A DNA stretch of 64,000 nucleotides. It comes from Staphylotrichum longicolle (Eukaryota; Ascomycota; Sordariomycetes; Sordariales; Chaetomiaceae). Within the stretch, counting starts at the first letter, position 1; the number at the start of each line of letters is the position of its first letter. The notes below the pieces were generated by a model that was not told the origin of the DNA, did no database searches, and saw only the letters and a list, made by a program, of their open reading frames with translations. The position numbers and the translations under genes are program-made. Positions 41,505 through 52,523 of this stretch are shown in pieces. The stretch lies in the NCBI GenBank assembly GCA_019096155.1, contig JAHCVI010000006.1, forward strand, positions 124,001 through 188,000. Direction: 5' to 3'.

Positions 41505-42117
41505 AAATATGGAATCAGTGGATGTCAATGGAGGTTTTGGTCATGCTGTACAAGTGCTCCATTACGGCGGTTCTGGCAGATTTATTGGGGAGTAACCTTG
41601 GATGAAGTGAACCGGCATCTTGTCTCCGACAACTCCTACAGCGGTTTCGGGATTTTGTTGTGCAGAACATCGGTCACAGCAACGAGGGGTGTATCTGACG
41701 CATTACCTCTCAATCTCCAACGAGCGGGTGTCCGAGGGACAATATCCAAGCTTGGCGCGGGACGAGCCGCGGCTTCGGGCCTCTCGACAGCGGAGAGTGG
41801 GTGGAAAAGGAATGGCTTGCTCCTTGGCTGGTCGCTCCACCGGATCAGAAAACTGTGACATTACTGCCACCCTGAACTCTTAACATCTCATGACCACCCG
41901 TGTTACCATCCTGCTCCTGCCACTCTGCCAGAATAGAGAGAGTAGAGACTGTATTTGGATGAGCTCGGCCTAGGCTTGGGGTTGCGTTCCACGCCTGAAA
42001 TAGTAGAATGCAAGGTAGGTAGGACGTTGCAGGCTTAGCTGTTTGCTCTAGACTATGTTCATGGCACACAGGTCGAGTTTAGACACCGCATAATACAGCA
42101 GGCCACAACCTCGAGCC
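41505..42117. other. intergenic, convergent 3' ends
   Basis: About 610 nt between the LysM-WSC gene (+) and a large F-box gene (-). No gene is recognised. Confidence 0.5.
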
Positions 42118-43760
42118 CTAGCCTGTAAGCGGCAAGCTCCTCCACTCATCTCTCCAGTCCCCCCCGCGGCTCGGCCACAGCTCGTTCCACATGTCCTTGC
42201 ACTTCTGCCCTACCCCATCCAGCGCTTCCCTGAACGCCCTCCCGCTATGCCACCTAACCCGCCCCCAAACCTCCCTCGCCACGGGGCCTGGGCCCCCCAG
42301 CCCAGGGCGGCGTGCCTCACACACCCAACTCCGGCCGACCCACCTCGCCAGGTCATCATACCCGACAAACAAGACATCCGGCAACTCCGGCTCGACACGG
42401 AGCCGCTCGAGCGGCGCAACCCCCACCCCGACCACCTCTCCGAATATCGCCCGCGCCAGGGCCCCGTCCACGGCGCAGTTCAGCAGCATCTTGCGGTTCC
42501 ACTCCTCCTCCGCCGCCTCCTGCAACTCCTGGTCCTCGGCATAGTTGTGCCCGCTCACCGCCATGACCGGCGCGATGCTGCAGTCGAGCCGCAGCGTCAG
42601 CTTGCGCAGCCGCGGCAGCCGGCCCAGCGCGCGGTAGGCGGCGACCTCGTCGGGCCCGCCGTGGCGGCGCTGGACGCGCACATGGAGGGCTTCGAGCCCC
42701 GGGCAGGCGTGGACGATCTGGCGCGCGAGATCGGTGCTGCGGTATCGTGGCAGAGGGTAGGGGTGGTCGAAGGTGATCTGGGGGAGGCTGGTGTGTTTGT
42801 CCGGGACGAGGTGGAGTCTGCGGAGGGACGGGCCGTGGCGGCGGAGGATGGTCTCGTGGGTCAGGGTGCCGAAGTAGCCGGTGAGCTTGAGGCCGGTGAG
42901 ATGGGGCATGGCGTCGAGGAGGAGGCTGGCGGGGGTGTCGAAGGCGCTGGGGTTGTTGTCGCGGCTGTTGGTCGAGGCGATGCGGAGGCCTAGGGTGCGG
43001 AGGGATCGGAATTGGTTGGCGGCCGCCATGGACGCGAGGGTCGTGAGCCCTTCGAGCGAGGTTGTGCAGTCGAGTTCGAGGCGCTGGAGGCAGCCAAAGT
43101 CTGTATGCTTGTTCCATGCATACAAGTGTTCGGTTCCGAAGCCGGCGCCGGAGAGGACCAGCGCTTCAAGCCGGGCGAGTGGCGGCTGCTCCGACTCCAG
43201 AGGTGGGAAACCCTTCCAGGGGCCGCTTGGGGGCTGGGTGCCCTCCTGGGTACCCTCCTGCAGTGGTTGAGGAAGGGGGGAGTTCCACGAGCGAGACCGA
43301 AGGATGTGCACTCGCTTCAGGCTGGGGGCATATCCCGACACCATGCGCTCCAGGGCCTCTAGGTTGAAGCTGATGCGGCCGTTTGTGTCCGAGTCCTCGC
43401 ACCTTGCGTGGATGCTGTAGAGACAGGGTGACGTGGCGAGTGCGAGCTCGTCGGGGTCGATGTCGCGCAGACGGCTGCTCTTCTGGTAGAGGCTACGGAG
43501 ACTGAAGGTGCGCACGTGCAGGCGGCAGCGTGGGTTATGCTGGTGCAGCGCCGCGAGGACACATCGGGGGAGCTGATGGGAGCAAGCATACACCAAGTCT
43601 TTCAAGCCGGGCAGCTTGCTGAGGAACTGTGCAAACGGCAGCCAAGCCCTGTCTTGCGCTCTCTTGTCTCGTCTTGCCAGCGGGAGGGTGTTGGCAAAGA
43701 ACCAAGGGAACCGGATGCTTCCTGTGTCGCTGTCGTTGTCGCTGTCGATGTTGCTGTCCT

Positions 43761-43799
<39 letters not shown>

Positions 43800-44259
43800 C
43801 GCTGTGGCTGTGGCTGTCACTGTCACTGTCATCGTCGCTGCCACACTCAAGACCACCGCCGCTGTCAAAATCGCCGTCGATGTCAGGGTTGACGTCGCTG
43901 GCGCTGTCGCTGTCGCTGTCGGTTGCCGACAGGTCCGTCCTGTCATTGATATGACGGTTGCTCCCAAGGGCAATAAAACCAGTGACCACGACCTGACGTA
44001 CATGGGGAAACCGATCGCCGCAACCAAGGACAGCGGTCCATCGTCTCACATCGCGTTGTAGCTTCCATGGGCCGGCTACCGTGAGGCGGAGGCGGGAGAA
44101 TCGCCGTGCTGCTGTCGCCTCGCAGCAAAAGCGGGCCGCCAAGGAGAGAGAGAAAACGTCGCGTCTCGGGACATAGTCAACGATGTACTCCAAGATGTGC
44201 AGGGGCAGTGTCTCCAGGGGTGCGGGTGGTCGCCGCGTGTCTGGGCTTAGTCCTGACAT
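42118..44259 (-). CDS. F-box protein with Asp/Ser repeat tract
   Basis: A single exon encodes 713 aa. The F-box is near the N-terminus (LETLPLHILEYIVDYVPRRD, residues about 15-55). A low-complexity Asp/Ser/His tract (about 110-178) follows, encoded by a hexanucleotide-like repeat (GACAGC on the coding strand). The rest has LRR-like segments (LARLEALVLSGAGF, LQRLELDCTTSLEGLTTLASM, LRKLTLRLDCS). By family it would be an SCF ubiquitin-ligase substrate receptor. The acidic tract interrupts the usual F-box/LRR layout and probably varies in length between strains. No frame break is seen. Confidence 0.8.
43728..43925. repeat. GCTGTC-type hexanucleotide repeat coding an Asp-Ser tract
   Basis: On the plus strand, GCTGTC/ACTGTC/GTTGTC units recur for about 200 nt, densest at 43768-43800. 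In the minus-strand F-box gene they encode alternating Asp and Ser. The frame stays open throughout. Confidence 0.85.
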
Positions 44260-44698
44260 CGCGTGAGTTGCTCATGGGTGTTGACTCCGCTTCTGTGGGC
44301 AAGCAGGACAGCCACTCAAATGGTCAAACCCCTGACAGGGCGAGAGACCCCGCAGCCACCCCGGATTGAGCGGTCCCGGGGGACTGGACCTCGGCACCTT
44401 CTCCACATCCGTGACGATCACCACCCCCAAAATGCGGGGAGAGCTTGGCGCGGCCAGAGCTCGAGGCGAAAGCTTGGACGCCTTCAAGAAAGTTATAAGC
44501 AAGCGCTCATCAACAGCAGCGACGGGACTGTGTAGCCCCGCTGGACATCACGCTTTCTAGGAACACCGAGCCTTAACCTTCACTGTCACCTAACAGACAC
44601 CAATACACTCGGCGTTACAGCCTCAACATCACCCTCACTTACACCATCACTTACACCCACCTCATCCACTCTCAACAAACTAAACTAACCCGCCCACC
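44260..44698. promoter_or_regulatory. divergent upstream region of F-box and acyl-CoA dehydrogenase genes
   Basis: A 439-nt stretch between two divergent starts. The 100 nt before 44699 are C/A-rich and likely a 5' leader. No specific site was recognised. Confidence 0.4.
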
Positions 44699-46166
44699 AT
44701 GCCCGCCCCCATCCCCTTTTCCGACCCCCCTTACCTCCTCTCGCTGCCCTCTCCCTACTTCACCCGTCCCACCTCAAATGGCAAGCCGCCATCCGGCCCT
44801 GGATCCAATCCCACCTGCACGACCGCGCCCTCGAGTGGGACACGGCCGGCACGCTCCCGAGTCCGTCTTTCGCGACTTCGCGCAGGCCAACATGCTCCTC
44901 CCCGCGCTGCCCGCCCCGCTGCCCGTGGCCTGGCTCAAGAAGCTGGGCATCCACACCCTGCTGGGCGGGCTCAAGGTGGAGGAGTTCGACTCGCTGCACG
45001 GGTACATCTTCGGGGACGAGATGGTGCGGAGCGGGCTGGCGGGACCGGGGGCGAGCCTGACGACGGGGCTGGCGTTTGGGGTGCCGCTGATCCTCAAGTT
45101 TGCGAGCGAGGAGGTCAAGGCGCGGTTCCTGCCGGATTTCTTGACGGGGCGGAAGAGGTGTTGCATCGCCATCACGGAGCCGGATGCGGGGAGCGATGTG
45201 GCGGGGATCACGACGACGGCGGTGAGGAGCGAGTGCGGGAAGTGGTGGATTGTTAATGGAACGAAGAAGTGGTAAGTTTTTGGGGCTTAAAGGGGAAAGG
45301 GAGAGGGAGAGGGACGGCCGAGAAACTGATGCTGTTGGCAGGATCACGACGGGCATCTGGTCCGACTATGCCAGCATGGCGGTGCGCACCGGCCCGCCCG
45401 GCAGCGGCGCCGGGGGGATTTCCATCCTGGTGGTGCCGCTGAAGGGCCACCCCGGCGTGACGATGCGGCGGCTCAGCGTGTCGGGCACGGCGTCCTCGGG
45501 CACGACCTACATCGAGCTCGACGACGTCAAGGTGCCGATCGAGAACCTCGTGGGCGAGGAGAACCAGGGGATGCGGTACATCATGACCAACTTCAACCAC
45601 GAGCGGCTGGCGGTGGCAACGGGGGCGACGCGGCAGGCGCGGGTGGCGCTCGCGACGGCGTTCGAGTACGTGCTCAAGCGCGAGGCGTTCGGCAAGCCGC
45701 TGGTCGAGCAGCCCGTGGTCCGGCACCGGCTGGCCAAGGCGGGCGCGCAGCTCGAGAGTCTGACGGCGTGGGTCGAGCAGTTTGCCTACATGATGACCAA
45801 GCTGCCGGCCCAGCAGGCCGATCTGATGCTCGGTGGGCCGACGGCGCTGCTCAAGGCGCAGGCGGGCATCGTGTTCAAGGAGTGTGCTGACACGGCGGTG
45901 CTGCTGTTTGGCGGGAACGGGTACACCAAGACCGGGCAGGGTCAGCTTGCCGAGAGTGAGTCCTTTCTTTTTTTTCTCTTGTTGGTGCTTCGGGTTTGGT
46001 TTGTCTAGTGCTGACGAGACTTGCAGTGCTCTACCGCGAAGTCATGGGCACCAGAATCCCCGGCGGGTCCGAGGACGTCCTGCTTGACCTTGCCGTGCGG
46101 CAGCTCGTCAAGATTTACAAGGTGCAGACCAAGATGCTCGAGGCGCAGGGAGGGTCGAAGCTGTAA
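44699..46166 (+). CDS. acyl-CoA dehydrogenase with two N-terminal frame breaks
   Basis: Exons are 44699-45271, 45342-45955 and 46027-46166 (introns 70 and 71 nt). The family start IPFSDPPYLLSLPSPYFT is in one frame. The following SHLKWQAAIRPWI ... LEWDTAGTLP is in a second, and ESVFRDFAQANMLLP onward is in a third. Each junction needs one missing base, near 44765-44770 and 44856-44859, both in C runs. Without repair, only a product starting at the ATG at 44779 with a nonsense N-terminus would be made. The body is good: ITEPDAGSDVAG, NGTKKW (across the intron), FNHERLAVATGA, GGNGYTKTGQ, GGSEDVLLDLA. The enzyme oxidises an acyl-CoA with FAD; substrate unknown. Confidence 0.85.
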
Positions 46167-47786
46167 CTGGAACCGGGAACCGGGCCTTGTTCTGTACAAA
46201 TCTTGTACAGGTGTATGAGTGTTGATGACTATGAGTCCTGCCATGCCAATTCAATTCGGTTGTGTGTGTGGCAGCTTGGCGATCGATTTGTGTTTCGAGG
46301 CAGCATCGGGCTGATCTCTGCAGCGCATCGAGCCCCCCTTTTACACCACCTCCCTGGGCTCGTATCAGCCCTTGGTCTTGCCGATCAGCACCGATGGCCA
46401 TTGCTGCAGCACGTCTGCGGGAGAGTGCAGTCAGTCACTCATCACATGGACAGGTCAATGCGAGGTCCAAGTTCATGGTCGGCCATCCATGGATGTTCGA
46501 GTTCACGACATGAACTCCGCTGATCCACCGCTGCATGACCGGTGCCTGACGCGAGGGACGGAGGAGGGTCTCGGGTGCCTTCCCTACAATGCTGTGGTAC
46601 ACTACCAGAGACTACCTACCAAACATAAGGAACTGTGGATGCATCGATGGAGCTCTGCACCTGTGTGCCTGTGTGCCTGTGTGCAGGTTGAGCAGTGAGA
46701 TGACCGTATTCCGCGTCCACGAAAAGGAAACTGGCACCACTGGGCAGTCCGTCGTACGGCAAAGACTCGAAGCTGACGCGTTGGTCTCAGAGAGTTCCTG
46801 ATGACCAAAGGTCCCGAGTGAAACGTTCCTCCGCCTCAAGACTCGAAACGGCGCAGTTTTTGCTGCATCAAAGTGGTGAACTGGGCTTGTGCCTCCCTCC
46901 AATGTCTTGTGTCGAGCATGGGCTTGCCAGATTTTGGCCCCAGTCCGGCATTTTCGAAGCTGTGCACTGCAACGGTTCGGCCAGACTCAAACTTGGGACG
47001 GCGGTGCCTGTATCAGGTCACAGCAGCCCCGTCCAATCAGCAGCTCCACGGCCAGACATGCCCGGCACATCAGCCGGTGCATTGTTAGACAGATACCCGG
47101 CTCAAGCAGCACACTCTGCAACATGCAAACTCGATGGTGTTCTGTGGTCCCTGCATTGTTTGGAAGTCGCTGCAATATACTTGGGAGGTTCATCCTCAAG
47201 TAAAGATAAACCAAAGACAGCCATGTTGAGGGAGTCTGGAACACAAGTGCTCAAACCCGCAGAGTCCCTCGGTAACCGGCGAAACCAGAACGGCAAGGGC
47301 CTGGATGCCCTCGCTTGCCCTTGGACCCCACTTGGCTCCCGTGCCCTGCCCTTGCCGCCCCTGGAGGCGAGAGCCCAGGACAGCTTGGACAGGCTTGGCG
47401 GATGCCAACCACCGCCCATCAGCCGTCCAATTGCTTCCATTCTTATCCTTCGGCAGCCCGCTCCAGTTCCACCACATGGCCTTTTTCCACTCCCTCGTCG
47501 CTCCTCCCGCCATCCACCACCGCCCGCTCATCGCAGCTCCATCAACTCCCGTTGGCACCCCCATCCGCCAGCGGTGACTCTTTGCAGCATCATCGTCATT
47601 CTCCATCGCTTCGAGGGAAAAACTGCTTTGTCTTTTTTGCTCTGCCCAGCAAACACGCAACCCCGTCGAATCCACTCTCGCTCTCGCTCTTTTGCCCGCC
47701 CCATGCCGCGTCCGGCTGCTACAACCCTGCCGTGGATGTGATTCCCTGACTCAGTTCCCCCAGACATCCACATTGTTGTCCCCAAG
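46167..47786. other. long region upstream of the IRE1-like gene
   Basis: About 1.6 kb with no recognised gene. A 307-codon open frame (46818-47741) has no domain, overlaps other open frames and is rich in Pro/Ser/Arg, so I treat it as chance. The last 150 nt are pyrimidine-rich with CTCTCGCTCTCGCTC near 47680, as in fungal 5' leaders. Confidence 0.45.
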
Positions 47787-50700
47787 ATGTTGCGACGGCC
47801 TCCTGGCCATGTCGCTCCCCAGCGCAAGTACCTCTTGGCACTTGCTCTGATCCTCCTCCCGTGGCTCCCCCTCGCCGATGCTCAGCAGCAGCACCAGCGC
47901 CTCCGGTCGCCCCGCGAAGACGACCAACATGCCGCCGCGAACCTCGCCGCGACTCCCGTGACGGGCCAGCAGGAGACGGTCGAGACGGTCGAGACGCCCC
48001 TCATCCACCAGCGCCGGAAGACCACCGTCGCCAGCGAGGTTGACGTCGACGTCGACGTCGACGACGAGATCCGCCAGCGGATCCTCGCCCGCTCCCGCCA
48101 CAACAACAACAACAACAACTTTATCATTCCTGACGATGCGCGCGCCCACGCTTTAGCTCCGGACCTGTCCGTTCGAGCACCGCCTCCATCACAGCACAGA
48201 GGCCCCTCGCCGGGGGCCGGACTCTCGCAGCATGTTGCGCGGAGCCTGGAGGACTGGGAAGTGGAAGACTTTGTTCTTCTGGCGACCGTCGATGGAGACC
48301 TCTATGCCAGCGACCGCAAGACGGGCCAAGAACGCTGGCACTTCAAGGCCGACCACCCCTTGGTCGAGACCACACATTTCCGGACAAACCGTTCCGTCCT
48401 CGACGACGACTACCGCCCCATGGACCACTACATCTGGATCGTCGAGCCTACACGAGACGGGGAGCTCTATCTGTGGAGGCCCGGCGAGAACGGCGCTGGC
48501 TTGGCCAAGATGGCCTTGACCATGAAAAAGCTCGTGGAGCTGACGCCCCACAGGGACACGGAGAACCGCGTCATCTACACCGCGGACAAGAAGACCACCA
48601 TGATCACCTTGAACGCCGCCACGGGGACGATACTGAAGCAGTTTGGCTCGAGCGGCAGCTACGTGAACAAGGTGGATTCTGAGAGCTGCTTCAAGCCCAA
48701 TGCCTTGGCCGATGGCGACGAGGAATGCAGCGAAGATAGCACCATCACGCTTGGACGCACAGAGTACACGGTCGGCATCCAACGCTTCGACGGCAGCCCC
48801 ATTGCGTCACTGAAATACTCGGAATGGGGCCCCAACACGCAGGATAACGACCTCATGCAGCAGAACCTCATGAGCAAGGACAACCGCTATGTCACAGGCC
48901 AGCATGACGGCAAGGTCTACGGCTTCGAGTACGGCCGTTTCCAGGAGCAACGTCCCTTCTTCACCAAGACGCTCGGCTCGCCCGTCGCTCGAGTGTTTGA
49001 CGTCCTTCATCGCTGGGGGCCCGCCGCCCGTCTGGACCCGGAGCTCATTGTGCTCCCTCAACCCCCGCTCCCTGCCAACGACGAGGACAACATGCGTCTC
49101 CGCAACGAGAAGGTGTTTATGAACCAGACCGAAGAAGGGAGCTGGTATGCGCTCTCGGGGAGCCGCTATCCGTTGATTCTGTCAGCACCAGCCGCGCCCA
49201 TCCATCGCGTCGATTGGTGGAGAATCAAGGAAGCCTGGGATCTGCTTCCCGAATCTCAAAAGTCGAGGGCGTTGGTCGGAACGCACCAGCTGCCGGACGG
49301 GCTCATCACGGATGATGGCAAGACAATCCGCGACGGGCAGCGCCAGCCCTTGTCGATCGACGGCCCCCGTCCCGACCCTGACGGCATCCCAGACCATGGT
49401 GCCGAGCCCCCCGGGCTGCCCGCTCCCCCTCGGGCGGAAGCGGGTGCGATATTGCTGAAGCTGCCGGAGCTTGTCCTAACGCGAGTTTTCGATCTTGTCA
49501 GCAACCCTGCGGCAATCGTCCTCTTCTTGGTCACCCTGTGGTACCTTTACAAGGACAAAGTGGTGAGCTCGGGTCGGAAATCAACGGGCAAAGGCGACGC
49601 CTTCGCATCCCGGATCGAGGTCAGCCCTACAGTGTCGAGGCCGGCTACCCCACCGCCAGCACTCCCTGCTGCGGTCGCACCGACAGAAACTCGGGCAGAG
49701 GTTGCGGCACCAGAGGCTGTTGCTGTTGATGCCGTCCCTCCTGAGACGCCCGCAGAACCAAGCTCGGGCTCTCAGACGCCACCCCGGGAGCACTCTCCCA
49801 CCGTGACGTTTGCAGAACCCCCCGAGACGACGCCTCCACCTACCGATGGCGTTGATGCCGCCGGCGCGGGGGAGACCAAGAAGAAGAAGGGCCACAGGGG
49901 CCGCCGTGGAGGTGTCAAGCACCGGAAAGGGAACAAGGATAAGCGCGAGAACTCGCAGTCACGCGATGACGACCCGCCGCAGGAGACCGTCGAAGAGGTG
50001 ATCAACAAGGCAAAGACGCTTGTCCGTGAGCCCAAGCTCGAGCCAGACATCATCACCGTGTCCGGGGACGCCGACGAGGTGTCCGGCCACATTCTCAAGA
50101 TGGGAAGCCTCGAGGTCAACGAGGCGGAGCAGTTGGGCACAGGGAGCAACGGCACCATTGTCTTTGCCGGCAAGTGGGACGGCCGCGATGTCGCCGTGAA
50201 GCGCATGCTCGTCCAGTTCAACGAAATCGCCAGCCAAGAGACGAGGCTGCTGAGAGAAAGCGACGATCACCCCAATGGTAGGTCGACGAGTTCCCCGAGA
50301 GTCTGCCCATGCTAACCAAGTCAGTCATCCGCTACTACGCCCAACAAGAGCGCGCCGCGTTCCTGTACATTGCGCTGGAGCTCTGCCAAGCCTCGCTCGC
50401 CGACGTGGTCCAGAAGCCGCACGCATTTAGGGAGCTGGCGCAGGCTGGCGAGCGCGACATGCCGAGCGTCCTGTACCAGATCGCCAACGGCCTCAGCCAC
50501 CTGCATAGCCTGCGCATCGTGCAACCGGACCTCAAGCCGCAAAAAACACTGGTCAACATGTGCAGGAACGGCAAGCCCGCATCTCTCGTTCGGCCTTTAG
50601 GCCTGTGCAAGAAGCTCGAAGGCGGCCATCCGGTCTTCGGCGCGACTTACGCCCATGCCGCGGGAACGACCGGCTGGGCGGCTTCCCAGCTCTCAACTCG

Positions 50701-51450
50701 CGGTCAGCGCCCGATGCCCCACCCATGACACGCCACCGACCCCGCTCCGAGCCCCTGAAGTGCCTCAGGCTCCGGCCTCGTCGAGGGTCCCGGCCCCCCA
50801 AGCCGCGCGTTGGACCCCGCATCGACTCTTACTCGCTGGCTCGGGTCTTCTTTTACGTGCTCACGCGCGGCAACCACCATTTCGAACTGGGCGAACCGTT
50901 CATGCGCGAGGTCAGCCCTCGCAAGGCAAACTACAACCTGCACGCTCTTCGAGCGCTGGAGGATCTTTTGCTTGAGCGCGGCGACCTCATCGGCAGCATC
51001 ATCGAGGCCAAACCCAAGCAGCGGCCCACGCACCTCGAGGTCATGGCCCACCCCTTCTTCTGGAGCTTAACAAAGGCGCCTGATTTCCCTGTCGACGTGT
51101 CGACCAGCTTGGAATGAGAACCGCGCGACCCCCCCTCGCAAGCCCTCGCCACCTCCGAGGCGCACGCTCCAAGACTCGTCAAATGGGATTTCCTGAAGCA
51201 CTACCCCCGTGAGTTTTGTCACAGTCTCGGCAAGCAGCGCAAGTACACGGGGAACCAGCTGCTGGATCTGCTGCGCGGCTCGAGGAATAAGAGGAACCAA
51301 CTACGAGACATGCCCGAGTCGCTCAAGAACGACGTTCGGTCGCTGCCGGACGGGTAACCTGACTTCTGGGCGTGCCGGTTTCCGAACCTGTTGAATTGGT
51401 GCTGGAATGTGGTGTATGACCTGCGCTGGGAGGACACGGATCGGTTTCAG
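47787..51450 (+). pseudogene. IRE1 unfolded-protein sensor with decayed kinase and RNase domains
   Basis: The first exon (47787-50277) is open for 830 codons: signal sequence, ER-luminal sensor domain (FVLLATVDGDLYASDRKTG and later), a membrane helix (AIVLFLVTLWYLY, about 571-583), a Lys-rich linker and the kinase N-lobe (GTGSNGTIVFAGKWDGRDVAVKRM). A 47-nt intron (50278-50324, CTAAC branch) joins VIRYYAQQERAAFLY. After that the gene decays. The catalytic-loop HRDLKPQN reads QPDLKPQK. The DFG segment is garbled by at least two indels (50575-50605). The frame breaks before the C-lobe, which resumes from about 50800. TGA at 51115-51117 and TAA at 51356-51358 follow. In the RNase (KEN) part GKQRKYTG and SRN remain, but the catalytic His is Gln (RNKRNQLRD). 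IRE1 normally splices HAC1/hacA mRNA. Confidence 0.85.
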
Positions 51451-52031
51451 ATTAGTTATCTGCCCCCGCCGCCGACGAGTTTGGTAGAGGATGCCGCGTG
51501 GTGTCGGGATGGGGATGGGTGTTTTGAGATTCTTTTTATCTCTTTCTTTTCTGTTTTCTGTTTGCTCGTGTGCCCTGTCCCTGTTGTATGCTTGCCTCAT
51601 TTGTGCTCGAGGCTGTTGTTTTGGGAGGTGAAATAGGGCTGAGTACTTGTAATGTCGGGAGTTAGTGTCTTTATCTTTTGATTCCTGTTCCAACTTGAGG
51701 GATTGTGGTCGTTTTATCGTGTGGCTGTGGTGTGCGTGAAGCTGTATGTCATGTTTGGTGACTCCCACTCGAGTATACCTAGGTATGCAATACAAGTTCT
51801 CTGGTGTACTAGTTTGCACAAACCTTCTAATATGCACTCAAATATCTTTGGGGCGGTTGTTGGCTTTGAAAAGCCTAAGGCGAGAAAGGAGAGGAGGAGG
51901 ACGTGTGTGTCCATGTCGTCCGGGTTCGGGGGGTGGCCGGTGAGAGGCGGCGAGGAGCCTCTGCCGTTTAGCGCCAGGTTGTTGTCACATCGGAAGCAGC
52001 ACACATTCGATTTCATCTATGTGGCAATCAA

Positions 52032-52109
<78 letters not shown>

Positions 52110-52523
52110 ACAGAGGGTTGGCAGACCGGACTGGTTCTTTTTTTTTCTGCTTGTGGTATCATTAGCCAACTCTACCTGTGGTGTGTTGTACCAAACGTTG
52201 TGGAGTGTGTTTTATGGTGATCCATTTATCACAGTATGTATGCACAGAGTATCGAATTCCTACCTCCCTGAATGCGGGCAATGAGCAACAACAGATGTCC
52301 AAGAGTCGGCACTCAGACAGACATGGGGAGATAGCAGTTGCGCACTGCACATAAAGTAACCCACCCCACCCCATCCTTGATTCAGGACAGTTGCCTGAAC
52401 CCACCAGTCTGCATTGCATCCCGTTATGTACATGCTTCTCGTCCAAGGCTCTCCAACGCAACGCTTCCCATGCAATCCATCCATCCATTCCCATCACCTC
52501 CCACACAGCCTCTATCGCCCAAC
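51451..52523. other. 3' flank of the IRE1-like gene, with a microsatellite
   Basis: Between the decayed RNase domain and the 3' end of the Hel2 gene. It contains the TCTG microsatellite and no recognised gene. Confidence 0.5.
52032..52109 (+). repeat. (TCTG)n tetranucleotide microsatellite
   Basis: An uninterrupted 78-nt run of TCTG, about 19.5 perfect copies. It lies outside any recognised gene, about 0.4 kb past the 3' end of Hel2. The perfect copies suggest recent expansion and length polymorphism. Confidence 0.97.

Noticed and set aside
46818..47741. 307-codon open frame upstream of the IRE1-like gene
   Set aside because: It is low-complexity Pro/Ser/Arg sequence with competing open frames on both strands, no domain, and a position in the probable 5' leader.
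50695..50775. Intron that would repair the IRE1 C-lobe frame
   Set aside because: A GTCAGC..CCTCAG pair is possible, but it cannot restore HRD or DFG, nor remove the later TGA and TAA.
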